Assembly (NCBI RefSeq): GCF_000950575.1
Contig: NZ_CP011005.1
Span: forward strand, 1,488,001 to 1,552,000
Length of the DNA stretch: 64,000 bases
Reading direction: 5' to 3'
DNA from: Psychromicrobium lacuslunae
Lineage (GTDB): Bacteria; Actinomycetota; Actinomycetes; Actinomycetales; Micrococcaceae
Shown here in pieces: positions 8,169 to 15,637 of this stretch (its first letter is position 1; the number at the start of each line of letters is the position of its first letter). The notes below the pieces were generated by a model. That model was not told the origin of the DNA, ran no database searches, and saw only the letters and a program-made list of their open reading frames with translations. The position numbers and the translations under genes are program-made.

Positions 8169-9233
8169 ATGAACTTTTCTTCTACGGTGCGTGGCTGCCT
8201 AATGGCGGGCGCTCTCGGCGATTCTTTCGGTTATCTGATTGAGCGAGATGATCTGGCCAGCATTAAGAATCGTTTCGGGAATGAGGGGTTACTCGACCTT
8301 TCGCAATCCGACGCCCCGGTACATTTCTCCGATGACACCCAGCTGACTCTTTTCACCCTGGATGGGTTGATCGAGGCCATTGACTGGGCCAACCAGGGCA
8401 TTGCGGCCGACCATCTGGCCTGTCTCTGGCTCGCCTATCTTCGCTGGCTGCGCACCCAGGGCGAGCAGATCCCCGAGAACGCTCCCCAGCCCCCGAGGCG
8501 GTGGCTTGATCAGCAACAAGTTCTGCTCCACCGTCGTGACCCAGGGAAGGCTTGTCTGTCTTCATTGCTGAGCGGAGACATGGGCACCATTCAGAAGCCT
8601 ATTGCCGCCGAGGCCAAGGGCTGCGGCAGTGTGATGCGGTCCGCCCCGTTTGGACTGATTCCACATCTTGATGCCGAGCTGGCTGCTCGAATGAGCTTGA
8701 ACGCTGCAGCCCTGACGCACGGCCATCCGGTGGCTTATCAGGCCTCTGCTGCGTTCAGCTGGCTGATCCATCAATTGGCGGTAAAGCGGCTCTCACTCGC
8801 CGAGGCGATGACCTCGATGAAAGGCTACCTCGAAACCCTTAGCGCGGAATCGGTGCTGCTGGGTGCTGTGCAAGACGCGCTTCGACTTGCCAGCGAACAA
8901 ACTGGAGCCAGCTACCCTGCCGGTGCTGAACTGAGCAGCGCTTTAGGCCTCGGCTGGGTGGCTGAGGAGGCACTGGCCTTGGCCTGCTATTGTGCGCTGG
9001 TGACCGAGCCTGAGGCGACAAGTCCGACGGCTCATTACCTCACCGCGATCAGAGTGGCGGCAAACCACGACGGAGACTCGGACTCGGTTGCCGCGATTAC
9101 CGGGAACATTCTCGGCGCACATTATGGCGAGGCCTGTCTGCCAACGGGCTGGCTCCTAGCTGCCGAGGCACCCGAGCTCATCTATGCGATGGCCGATGAG
9201 TTCGTTCGGGTCACTGGCTCGGAAGCGAGCTAG
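8169..9233 (+). CDS. ADP-ribosylglycohydrolase family protein
   Basis: 354 residues with the family landmarks: an N-terminal GALGDSFGY (about 14-22), the metal-binding SDDTQLTLFT (about 55-64) and a C-terminal NHDGDSDSVAAITGNILGA (about 297-315). The acidic residues of these motifs bind two Mg ions in DraG/ARH enzymes. Members remove ADP-ribose from proteins or nucleic acids, or hydrolyse related ADP-ribose compounds. No ADP-ribosyltransferase is adjacent, so the target is unknown. Its 3' end overlaps the convergent DUF4395 gene by 23 bp. Confidence 0.9.
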   Translation: MNFSSTVRGCLMAGALGDSFGYLIERDDLASIKNRFGNEGLLDLSQSDAPVHFSDDTQLTLFTLDGLIEAIDWANQGIAADHLACLWLAYLRWLRTQGEQIPENAPQPPRRWLDQQQVLLHRRDPGKACLSSLLSGDMGTIQKPIAAEAKGCGSVMRSAPFGLIPHLDAELAARMSLNAAALTHGHPVAYQASAAFSWLIHQLAVKRLSLAEAMTSMKGYLETLSAESVLLGAVQDALRLASEQTGASYPAGAELSSALGLGWVAEEALALACYCALVTEPEATSPTAHYLTAIRVAANHDGDSDSVAAITGNILGAHYGEACLPTGWLLAAEAPELIYAMADEFVRVTGSEAS

Positions 9234-9831
9234 CTGGCACGCCGATCTGATTGCAGGCTTCACAGACCGAGGCCGGGATGACCCCCAGGCGTTGTAAGAA
9301 ACCGAAGATTGTGCAGCCCAAGCAAAATCCAAGGAAGGACTCTAGTGAGGCCGCAATAATCAGCAACACCAGGAGCGACCAAGCGAGCAACGGCACCCCG
9401 CTGAAGTAAGAAATCGTTGCCGCTAAGGAGATTACCGCGCCAATCCCCTGGGCAAACCTCTTCGGTGGCCCGGGGACGAGCTTCGCTTCGCCGACTAACG
9501 GTGCCAGCACCTTGACCGACAGTAGCGCGAAGGGTGAGATTCGTGGTCCGAAAAGTACCCGCAGCACGAACCCGGCGGCTAAGATCGCCAAGCCCCACCC
9601 CCAGGAGGTGAGCAGTGTGAGCAGTGCCAACAGCACGACCAAGCCCGCGGTGATTCGAGCCGCATGTTCATTGACTGGATTAGGGAACCAAAAGACGCGT
9701 TGCAGAGCACTCCGCGGCACGGTCAGTTGCTGTTCTGCCGGCAAAGCCGCGGTTGGGAAGCCCGCTTTGGAGGCCGCCCCGGTGCGCGGCGAAGGAGAGT
9801 CGGTGCGCGGCGAATTTGATAGCTGAGCCAT
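9211..9831 (-). CDS. DUF4395 domain membrane protein
   Basis: 206 residues. A polar N-terminus (about 45 residues) is followed by the DUF4395 core: FPNPVNEHAARITAG, membrane helices, the FGPRISPFA loop, and a C-terminal FLGFCLGCTIFGFLQRLG then VCEACNQ. The two cysteine pairs (C-x2-C twice) could bind metal or do thiol chemistry. In actinobacteria the family often sits beside thioredoxin or sulfurtransferase genes, but none is present here. The upstream box TACCCT lies 6 nt from the ATG. The function is not established. Confidence 0.8.
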   Translation of the reverse strand: MAQLSNSPRTDSPSPRTGAASKAGFPTAALPAEQQLTVPRSALQRVFWFPNPVNEHAARITAGLVVLLALLTLLTSWGWGLAILAAGFVLRVLFGPRISPFALLSVKVLAPLVGEAKLVPGPPKRFAQGIGAVISLAATISYFSGVPLLAWSLLVLLIIAASLESFLGFCLGCTIFGFLQRLGVIPASVCEACNQIGVPASSLPSQ

Positions 9832-9837
9832 CTATCC

Positions 9838-9843
9838 AGGGTA
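9838..9843 (-). promoter_or_regulatory. -10 box of leaderless DUF4395 promoter
   Basis: TACCCT on the minus strand, 6 nt before the ATG at 9831. Confidence 0.5.
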
Positions 9844-9926
9844 GGTTTTCCACTGTCGGCTACCCAAGGAATGTGTCGAACTAAGTAGCTTCCAGTGAAA
9901 GCTCCTCGTTGAGCACGGGTCGGCGT

Positions 9927-10340
9927 TCAGCGCTGATCGGCCGGACCGCCTTCCGTGTCGAGGCGGGTGATGAGCGATTTACTAGCGACACGGCGATAGG
10001 AACTATCCAAAAGCTCTGCAATCTCCTGCCAGTCTGGTGTCGTTATGGTCAGATCAATGCCCAGCCAGCCTGCTGGGGCCAAATAGGATGGCAGGTAGCA
10101 GCGCTCCTCAGTCAAAAGCGCTTCACGCTCAGCTTCCTCCAGTAGGACTAGTACCGAAAAGGGCCGCGGATGCCCTGACTGGCCCTGACCGAAGTAGCTA
10201 AAGACCTTGCCCTTCTCACCGGCCCGGAAGGTCGGTCGGCCAAAGGCCTCTTTCTCAATCGCCTCGGGAAATGCCAAGGCCAACGCTCTTAACTCAGCCA
10301 AACCAAAATCGTCATCGTCGTACATTCTGGGATGCGCCAT
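9927..10340 (-). CDS. MmcQ/YjbR family protein
   Basis: 137 residues of the compact YjbR/MmcQ fold: LRALALAFPEAIEKEAFGRPTF, GKVFSYFG, and a C-terminal DWQEIAELLDSSYRRVASKSLI. These small proteins have a double-wing fold of the type used for DNA binding, but their role is unknown. The gene is divergent from an SDR gene with only 33 bp between the start codons. TAATCT lies 6 nt before the ATG, indicating a leaderless transcript. Confidence 0.82.
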   Translation of the reverse strand: MAHPRMYDDDDFGLAELRALALAFPEAIEKEAFGRPTFRAGEKGKVFSYFGQGQSGHPRPFSVLVLLEEAEREALLTEERCYLPSYLAPAGWLGIDLTITTPDWQEIAELLDSSYRRVASKSLITRLDTEGGPADQR

Positions 10341-10346
10341 CTGCTC

Positions 10347-10352
10347 AGATTA
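10347..10352 (-). promoter_or_regulatory. -10 box of leaderless YjbR-like promoter
   Basis: TAATCT on the minus strand, 6 nt before the ATG at 10340. It is back to back with the SDR promoter at 10362-10367. Confidence 0.55.
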
Positions 10353-10361
10353 GCCGGACTG

Positions 10362-10367
10362 TACGCT
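10362..10367 (+). promoter_or_regulatory. -10 box of leaderless SDR promoter
   Basis: TACGCT, then 6 nt, then the ATG at 10374. This favours 10374 over the upstream in-frame ATG at 10332, which would overlap the divergent gene. Confidence 0.55.
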
Positions 10368-10373
10368 GAAGTC

Positions 10374-11282
10374 ATGGCTAAGTCATTGAACATTCTGGTC
10401 ACCGGTGGCAGCAGTGGAATCGGCTATTTCGTTGCGGAACAACTTGCCGAGGCCGGTCACCGGGTCACCATCGCGGCCCGGAGTCCAGAGCGAGCCCGGG
10501 CCGCAATAGCGAGTATCAGCCAACGAGCGCAACGAGCGCCGAGGCGTCAGCCTGGCTTCCAGCAGCTTGATTTGGCTTCCTTAGCGTCGATTGAGACAGC
10601 AGCCGAACAACTGCTCGCAGGGCCCAAGCTAGATGTCGTGATTGCCAATGCTGGGGTGGTGCATCACCCCGCGGTGATCAGCACCAGCGATGGCTATGAA
10701 GTGTTTTTCGGCACCAACCACCTCGGCCATTTTGCGCTCTTGGCCAGACTTTTCCCAATGCTTCAGGAGACCGCGGGAGCACGAATTGTGCATTTGGGCA
10801 GCCTCTCGCACTTGTGGGCGAAGCCTCGGCTCAACGCACCGGGCAGCAACGGCTGGTTCAGCAATTATCAGAACTCAAAATTGGCCGTGATGCAGTTCGG
10901 CTTCGAACTAGACCGCCGCTTGCGGGAACACCAGCTGCCGGTTCACTCGGTGGTGGCCCATCCTGGCAACTCCCCCGAGCAATACACTCCGGCGCGTCCT
11001 GTCCCCGCGAAGACCGCTAAGAAGAGCGGTAGGTTGCCAGCCGCGCTGCGCACCCTCGGACAACCTTTCTGCCAGGGTAAGGACGCCGGAGCGTGGCCTA
11101 TTGTGCACGCAGCAAGTGCCGACGAGGTACCAGGTGGTTCCTACTGGGGGCCAGCCAAAATGTTCCACATGGTCGGTCAACCGACCCGGCAGCGCGCTGC
11201 CTCCGCTGCCTATGACCGCTCGGCCGCCGAAGCATTGTGGACTCTCTCGGCAACACTGACCGGAGTTGATTTCACGTTCTAA
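10374..11282 (+). CDS. Short-chain dehydrogenase/reductase (SDR)
   Basis: 302 residues from the ATG at 10374. The cofactor-binding TGGSSGIG is at about residues 9-16, NAG (VIANAGVV) at about 85, the catalytic Ser in IVHLGSLSH and the catalytic Tyr/Lys in NYQNSKLAV. The arrangement matches retinol-dehydrogenase / WW-oxidoreductase-like SDRs that use NADP(H) on hydrophobic alcohols or ketones. The start was set by the leaderless -10 box and by avoiding overlap with the divergent gene. The 3' end overlaps the next (convergent) gene by 4 bp. The substrate is unknown. Confidence 0.85.
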   Translation: MAKSLNILVTGGSSGIGYFVAEQLAEAGHRVTIAARSPERARAAIASISQRAQRAPRRQPGFQQLDLASLASIETAAEQLLAGPKLDVVIANAGVVHHPAVISTSDGYEVFFGTNHLGHFALLARLFPMLQETAGARIVHLGSLSHLWAKPRLNAPGSNGWFSNYQNSKLAVMQFGFELDRRLREHQLPVHSVVAHPGNSPEQYTPARPVPAKTAKKSGRLPAALRTLGQPFCQGKDAGAWPIVHAASADEVPGGSYWGPAKMFHMVGQPTRQRAASAAYDRSAAEALWTLSATLTGVDFTF

Positions 11283-12244
11283 CCGATCATTTGCATGAAC
11301 TCCCCTTCGGAGAGCACCTCGATTTTCTGTCCCTTGCCGTGTAGTTCAAGCACCCTACGTGCTTTCGCCGTCACCCTGCCCGCGCCGGTATCACCGCGCC
11401 GTAGGTCTGCGGCAATAAAACCGTCCCCGACCACGAGCACGGTGGTTTTACCGGTCACCGTGCTGGCTGGTTGGGCACCTAGCTGGGCGGCGCGCTGTTT
11501 GGCCGTGCCACGCGAGATCTGCAGATTCCCGGTAAAAACTACTGTCTGCCCGAAAAGCGGATGATTATGATCCGCGAGCGCATTGGCCTGAGGGTTTGCG
11601 CCTTCCTCAGGCCAGCCGAACCAATTCGCGGCCACCTTGGCAGGTGGTGTCGCCGGGGCGAGCGGATCCGGCACAAATGCTGGCATCTTCGGCAAGGCGA
11701 GATTGAGCAGTTGATAGAGCTCCACGACGCTCGCGGCACCGTGCTTGGCGGCAATGTCAATCAAGATTCCCGCGCAAGCTCTGGCATCTTCAATGGCATC
11801 GTGGTGATTGATCAGTGGTACCTGCGCGGCTTCGGCGACGAAGGGCAGAGAGTAGGACGGCAAGGAATAGCTCAGCCGAGCAAGTATTACCGTGCAGGCG
11901 TACGAGAATGCCGGACCGGACCGGGCGCTGGCTTGCAGCGCAGCCTTAATCACCCCGGTATCGAAGGCCGCATTATGAGCCACCAGGACGTCGTCGGCTA
12001 AGAATTCAGAGATCTCATCGAAAACCTCAGCGAAGCGGGGTTGACTGGCTACTTGCTGCGGTGTCACGCCATGAATTTCAATATTCCGCGGTTCAAAGTG
12101 ATCGTGTCCCGCTGGCGGGCGCATCAGCCAAAAGGCTTCTTCGACAATCCGACCATCCCGCACTCGGCTCAATCCGACGGCACAGGGCGAACCACGAAAG
12201 CCGTTCGCCGTTTCAAAATCGATAGCCGTGAAATCCAAACCCAC
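11279..12244 (-). CDS. DEDDh 3'-5' exonuclease with C-terminal BRCT domain
   Basis: 321 residues. The N-terminal exonuclease resembles DNA polymerase III epsilon (FTAIDFETANGFRGSPCAVG, ENL-type HNAAFDTGVI, and HDAIEDARACAGI with the catalytic His). A Pro/Ala linker at about 185-225 leads to a BRCT domain (FGQTVVFTGNLQISRGTAKQ, TTVLVVGDGF). The exonuclease-BRCT layout is common in actinobacteria and points to DNA repair or end processing rather than replicative proofreading. The GTG start at 12244 is preceded by TAGTCT at 6 nt, so it is probably leaderless. Confidence 0.85.
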   Translation of the reverse strand: MGLDFTAIDFETANGFRGSPCAVGLSRVRDGRIVEEAFWLMRPPAGHDHFEPRNIEIHGVTPQQVASQPRFAEVFDEISEFLADDVLVAHNAAFDTGVIKAALQASARSGPAFSYACTVILARLSYSLPSYSLPFVAEAAQVPLINHHDAIEDARACAGILIDIAAKHGAASVVELYQLLNLALPKMPAFVPDPLAPATPPAKVAANWFGWPEEGANPQANALADHNHPLFGQTVVFTGNLQISRGTAKQRAAQLGAQPASTVTGKTTVLVVGDGFIAADLRRGDTGAGRVTAKARRVLELHGKGQKIEVLSEGEFMQMIG

Positions 12245-12250
12245 TTATCA

Positions 12251-12256
12251 AGACTA
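12251..12256 (-). promoter_or_regulatory. -10 box of leaderless exonuclease promoter
   Basis: TAGTCT on the minus strand, 6 nt before the GTG at 12244. Confidence 0.55.
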
Positions 12257-12294
12257 ACGCCGCCGCCACGGCTTGGTGCGCGCGGCGTGCCGGA

Positions 12295-12300
12295 TAAGCT
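12295..12300 (+). promoter_or_regulatory. -10 box of leaderless HAD promoter
   Basis: TAAGCT, then 7 nt, then the GTG at 12308. Confidence 0.5.
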
Positions 12301-12307
12301 GAGAAGC

Positions 12308-12898
12308 GTGAACTGGTATCTCTTTGACTACGGAATGGTGATCTCTCAGCCACCCACCGCGGCTGATTGGGAGGCTTTGGCGGAGGCTAGCGGATTCGCT
12401 GCTGAGCCAGAAAGCAGTGCTTATTGGCAGCATCGGAGGGGTTACGACGCCGGTGAGCTCAGCACCGAACAGTATTGGCAGCGAGTGCTCGGGCGGTCGG
12501 TCTCTAGCGGACAGCTGGCGCAACTGCACGCCCTAGATGTACGTGCTTGGTCTCATCTCAACGGCGAGACTCTTGACGTTCTGGAGGCCATCGACTCAAC
12601 CGGTGCAGGCCTGGCACTGCTGTCGAATATGCCGGTCGAGCTGGCCAAGGATCTAGGTGCTTCGAGCGTTTGGCCACGCTTTTTCAGCAAGTTATATTTC
12701 AGCGGACAGCTTGGTTTAGTGAAACCCGACGCTCAGATCTACCAGCACGTACTCGACGACCTTGCCGTCCCGGCAGCCCAAGTGACCTTCATCGATGACC
12801 GACAGGAAAACCTCGACGCCGCGGCAGCCCTAGGTTTCAACACCGTGCTGCACACCCCGGAAACCGACCTAGCCGTAGAGCTCAAGCTCTCCTCTTAA
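12308..12898 (+). CDS. HAD superfamily hydrolase
   Basis: 196 residues from the GTG at 12308. HAD motif I is WYLFDYGMVI at the very N-terminus; the second Asp of DxD is replaced by Gly, as in many YihX-like and epoxide-hydrolase-like HADs. Motif II is LLSNMP, motif III LGLVKPDAQIY and motif IV FIDDRQENLDAA. A small helical cap lies at about residues 15-80. It is likely a phosphatase acting on a small sugar or nucleotide phosphate. The open frame extends upstream to 12041 inside the opposite exonuclease gene, but motif I and the -10 box support the later start. A long bidirectional hairpin follows at once. Confidence 0.83.
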   Translation: MNWYLFDYGMVISQPPTAADWEALAEASGFAAEPESSAYWQHRRGYDAGELSTEQYWQRVLGRSVSSGQLAQLHALDVRAWSHLNGETLDVLEAIDSTGAGLALLSNMPVELAKDLGASSVWPRFFSKLYFSGQLGLVKPDAQIYQHVLDDLAVPAAQVTFIDDRQENLDAAAALGFNTVLHTPETDLAVELKLSS

Positions 12899-12903
12899 AA
12901 ACC

Positions 12904-12964
12904 GTCGAGTGTCGAGATCTGGGGCTTATTCTGTCGTTTTAAGCCCCAGATCTCGACACTCGAC
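12904..12964. terminator. Long perfect hairpin, probably a bidirectional terminator (family A, copy 1)
   Basis: Two perfectly complementary 25-nt arms (12904-12928 and 12940-12964) with an 11-nt T-rich loop lie between the convergent HAD and ABC permease genes. The arm contains GAGTGTCGAGATCT and shares GAGTGTnnAGATCT with the hairpin at 19265-19323. The position between convergent genes suits a two-way terminator. The shared motif suggests a dispersed repeat. Confidence 0.75.
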
Positions 12965-12997
12965 CGCTGAGTGAGGTGGCGACGGTGCGCCCGAGCT

Positions 12998-13042
12998 ACC
13001 GGGCGTTAAGGCACCGGGCGTTAAGGCACTGGGCGTTAGGGG
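12998..13042. repeat. 15-bp tandem repeat, 3 units
   Basis: The unit ACCGGGCGTTAAGGC occurs at 12998-13012 and 13013-13027 exactly, and at 13028-13042 with changes. Each unit carries TTA (TAA on the minus strand); the TTA of the third unit is the stop codon of the ABC permease gene. Confidence 0.85.
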
Positions 13043-13725
13043 GTGGCTCGGCGCAGGGTGAGGTAAGAGCCGCCAGCCAGCAAAACACTCAGCGCCAGCA
13101 ACCAGCCGGCAATGCTCAGATTGCTTTGCGCTCCGAACCAGCCGAAGAAGTCAAGCCACCAGCCCTGCCAGGTGAGCAGTGCCACCAGGCCGACAATAAT
13201 CACTGCCAGCCCGATGGTGACCACCAGTACGCCGTTGACCTGCCAGCGCTTATAGAGTGTGGCCGCCCAAAAGCCGAAAAGATAGAGGAACATCATAATG
13301 GAGAAGAAGAACAGGATCGTGGCGTACCAGGCACCATCGGAGACCCAGGGCAGGTAGAACATGTGCCCGTTCATCCCCCAACCATTAGTGGCGTTCTCAA
13401 TCAGGCCCATCACCCAGTAGAACAGAGCCATCACCAGAGCCACAGTGCCGAAGAGCAACATTGAGCCCAGGTAGAAGGCGCGACGGCTAATGCTCAGACC
13501 TTGTGAGAACGGGAAAGTCAGGGTCAGCGCCTGAAGTCCGAGGGCGAAGAAATACCAGATCACACCCTGACCCGCACCGGAGAACTTGAATTCGACGCTA
13601 TTGGGAATGATCGCGAAAATCGCCAAACTGAGCAGGAAACATCCCGCCAGGATCACCGCCGGAATACCTAGGAACGTCCACTTATTCGTCAATTGCATTC
13701 TGACTACATTGATAACCTTGCTCAT
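13036..13725 (-). CDS. ABC transporter permease
   Basis: 229 residues with six likely membrane helices and no recognisable enzyme motif. It starts MSKVINVVRMQLTNKWTFLG, typical of small ABC-2-type permeases of YtrC/D or BcrB kind. It is the last gene of a three-gene operon (GntR regulator, ATPase, permease) with 4-bp overlaps, so the transporter is probably an exporter or cell-envelope stress pump. The stop codon lies in the third unit of a 15-bp tandem repeat. Confidence 0.8.
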   Translation of the reverse strand: MSKVINVVRMQLTNKWTFLGIPAVILAGCFLLSLAIFAIIPNSVEFKFSGAGQGVIWYFFALGLQALTLTFPFSQGLSISRRAFYLGSMLLFGTVALVMALFYWVMGLIENATNGWGMNGHMFYLPWVSDGAWYATILFFFSIMMFLYLFGFWAATLYKRWQVNGVLVVTIGLAVIIVGLVALLTWQGWWLDFFGWFGAQSNLSIAGWLLALSVLLAGGSYLTLRRATP

Positions 13726-14675
13726 CGCGATGCCTCCTTAGCGAGCACTTCTTGCTCGGCCTTCTCGGCGAAATCCTCGGCCGAAGAATTGATTGTCTTG
13801 CGCACTACTAGTTGCTGAAGCGAGACGGGAGCCAGTTCCAAGCCAAGTTCATTGGCCCGTCCGCGCTCCGCCGGACTGAGTTGACCATTAATGGTCACCG
13901 AGGCCAGCGAGGCGAAATTCTCCCGGTGCAAGATCTCTCGACCAGCCACGAAGCCGTCGATCTTCGAGGCCGGCCCCACCACGGTGACCGCACCGCCGCG
14001 GATGTTTTCCGCGTCATCGTCAATGATGATCTTGCCCTTATCAATCACGATTACATGTTCTAGCAAATTCGAAACCTCATCGATCAAATGTGAGGAGAGC
14101 ACGATGGTGCGCGGGTGCTCGGCGTAATCCTCTACCAAGCGGTCGTAGAAGAGCTGTCGCGCCACTGCGTCGAGCCCTAAGTACGGTTCGTCGAAGAAAG
14201 TTAGCTCGGCCCGCGAGGCGAGGCCAATAATGACGCCGACCGCCGAAAGCTGACCACGTGAAAGCTTCTTGATCCGACGGTTCAACGGCAACTGAAAATC
14301 TTCCACCAGTCGATCCGCCAGTTCCTGATCCCAGTTCTCGAAGAACAGCTTTGCGGAAGCAAAAGCATGCTTGGGCCGGAAGTCATCCGGATATTTCTGC
14401 GATTCCCTAATAAAGCAGATCCGGCTGAGGATCTTATCGTTTTCGTAAGGGTCACCGCCGAAAACTTCAATCTCACCACTGGAGCGGAACCCTTGCGCAG
14501 TCAGAATCGACATGATGGTGGTCTTACCCGCGCCGTTGCGTCCTAAAAGACCATAGATTTTGTTCGGCTGCAACTCAAAGCTGACAGAATCCAATGCCTT
14601 GAAGTCGCGATAATTCTTGCTCAGATTTCGAACTTTCACCACCGCACTGTTGGCGTGTTGAGTTACCTCATTCAT
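13722..14675 (-). CDS. ABC transporter ATP-binding protein
   Basis: 317 residues. Walker A is GLLGRNGAGKTTIMSIL (about residues 42-58), the signature is KLSRGQLSAVGVIIGLASRAE (SRGQ rather than SGGQ) and Walker B is LTFFDEPYLGLD, followed by the H-loop VLSSHLIDEV. The C-terminal ~100 residues form an accessory domain seen in YtrB-type exporters. It is overlapped by 4 bp on both sides with its regulator and permease, so the three are translationally coupled. The substrate is unknown; the YtrA-type regulator suggests a response to cell-wall-active compounds. Confidence 0.88.
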   Translation of the reverse strand: MNEVTQHANSAVVKVRNLSKNYRDFKALDSVSFELQPNKIYGLLGRNGAGKTTIMSILTAQGFRSSGEIEVFGGDPYENDKILSRICFIRESQKYPDDFRPKHAFASAKLFFENWDQELADRLVEDFQLPLNRRIKKLSRGQLSAVGVIIGLASRAELTFFDEPYLGLDAVARQLFYDRLVEDYAEHPRTIVLSSHLIDEVSNLLEHVIVIDKGKIIIDDDAENIRGGAVTVVGPASKIDGFVAGREILHRENFASLASVTINGQLSPAERGRANELGLELAPVSLQQLVVRKTINSSAEDFAEKAEQEVLAKEASR

Positions 14676-15073
14676 GATCTCGCTGCCCCTTCTACCGCTT
14701 CCTGCGGTTGTTCCGACTGAGCACCGTCCCTGGTGATCATCTCGGCAAGTTGTTTACTGTCAATGCCTAATTTGCGAGCTTCTACTCGCAGTGGCGCTAC
14801 GTATTGTTGATAAAACTTCTCGCGTCTGCGCGCAATCAAGATGCCCCTCGCTCCGGTTGCTACGAACATGCCAATTCCTCGTCGCTTGTACAGAATGCCG
14901 TCATCGACCAGCAGGTTGACCCCCTTGGCCGCGGTTGCGGGATTGATCCGATGGAACGAGGCGAACTCATTGGTCGAGGGCACCTGAGTTTCCTCGGCAA
15001 AACTGCCCTCGACAATTTCGTTCTCTATCAGCTCCGCAATCTGCAGGAAGATTGGCTTATCGTTATCGATCAC
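14672..15073 (-). CDS. GntR family regulator (YtrA subfamily)
   Basis: 133 residues. An N-terminal GntR winged helix (DNDKPIFLQIAELIENEIVE, PSTNEFASFHRINPATAAKG) is followed by the short helical tail typical of YtrA-like repressors, which lack a large effector domain. It is the first gene of the ABC operon, so it very likely represses its own operon. The GTG start at 15073 has a strong Shine-Dalgarno (AAAGGGGG). Confidence 0.85.
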   Translation of the reverse strand: MIDNDKPIFLQIAELIENEIVEGSFAEETQVPSTNEFASFHRINPATAAKGVNLLVDDGILYKRRGIGMFVATGARGILIARRREKFYQQYVAPLRVEARKLGIDSKQLAEMITRDGAQSEQPQEAVEGAARS

Positions 15074-15098
15074 GAATCCCCCTTTCAGAACAGGCCAA

Positions 15099-15140
15099 GC
15101 TAGTTACTTGGTTAGCCGGTTCATTACTCATGTAACTAAC
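15099..15140. promoter_or_regulatory. Candidate operator of the GntR/ABC operon
   Basis: An inverted repeat with 9-bp arms and one mismatch (core TAGTTAC at 15101-15107, GTAACTA at 15132-15138), spacing 24 bp. The right arm overlaps the -10 box of the operon promoter, so binding would block transcription. Inferred self-repression. Confidence 0.5.
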
Positions 15141-15166
15141 CTAGAGATAATCCTCCACGTTGTCAA
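15138..15166 (-). promoter_or_regulatory. Promoter of the GntR/ABC operon
   Basis: On the minus strand: TTGACA (15166-15161), 17-bp spacer, TAGGTT (15143-15138). This is the best sigma-70-type match seen in the window. The leader is about 58 nt. Confidence 0.7.
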
Positions 15167-15205
15167 CTATTTTGCGTTCCTCCCCCGAGCGGGAGAGCAT
15201 GAAGT

Positions 15206-15637
15206 GTGCAGCAAACAGTCCAGGTCAGTGCGGTGGCGATTTTCAACCAGCAGGGTGAATTGCTCACGGTACGGAAACGCGGCACCGCCAAATTCCAGCT
15301 GCCGGGCGGCAAGGCCGACCCGGGCGAAACGGCAGAACAAGCCGCCCTTCGTGAGGTCAGCGAAGAAGTCGGCCTCGAGCTTTCGATCGATCAGCTAAGC
15401 TATCTAGGCCATTGGCTTGGCGAAGCGGCCAATCAGGACGCTGATCTGGTCAGCGCCGAAGTTTTCCTCGCCTCCGGAGAGCATCAAGCCACCGCCCAGG
15501 CGGAAATCGCCGAGCTGCGTTGGATTCCGCTCAACACAGCAGCCAACGCCGATCTAGCCCCGCTTATCGCTCTTTTTCTGCTGCCCCTGCTGCGCCTGAA
15601 GGCTTCGCCTGCGTCGCTGCCGACCGAGCAGCAGTAA
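15206..15637 (+). CDS. Nudix hydrolase
   Basis: 143 residues with a complete Nudix box from GGKADPGETAEQAAL into REVSEEVGL (about residues 34-57; G-x5-E-x7-REuxEExGu). It is likely a pyrophosphatase of nucleoside-diphosphate derivatives, in a MutT-like housecleaning role. The GTG at 15206 has GGAGAG 9 nt upstream. The last 74 bp overlap the convergent gene at 15564-16391. The C-terminal LLPLLRLKASPASLPTEQQ lies in that overlap and may be dispensable. Confidence 0.87.
   Translation: MQQTVQVSAVAIFNQQGELLTVRKRGTAKFQLPGGKADPGETAEQAALREVSEEVGLELSIDQLSYLGHWLGEAANQDADLVSAEVFLASGEHQATAQAEIAELRWIPLNTAANADLAPLIALFLLPLLRLKASPASLPTEQQ

Noticed and set aside
12041-12307. Extended HAD start
   Set aside because: It would overlap the exonuclease gene fully and has no HAD features; motif I begins right after the GTG at 12308.
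13036-13464. Plus-strand frame opposite the ABC permease (part of 12976-13464)
   Set aside because: It is rich in Gln/His/Pro/Glu, as expected for the antisense of membrane helices, and lacks any motif.
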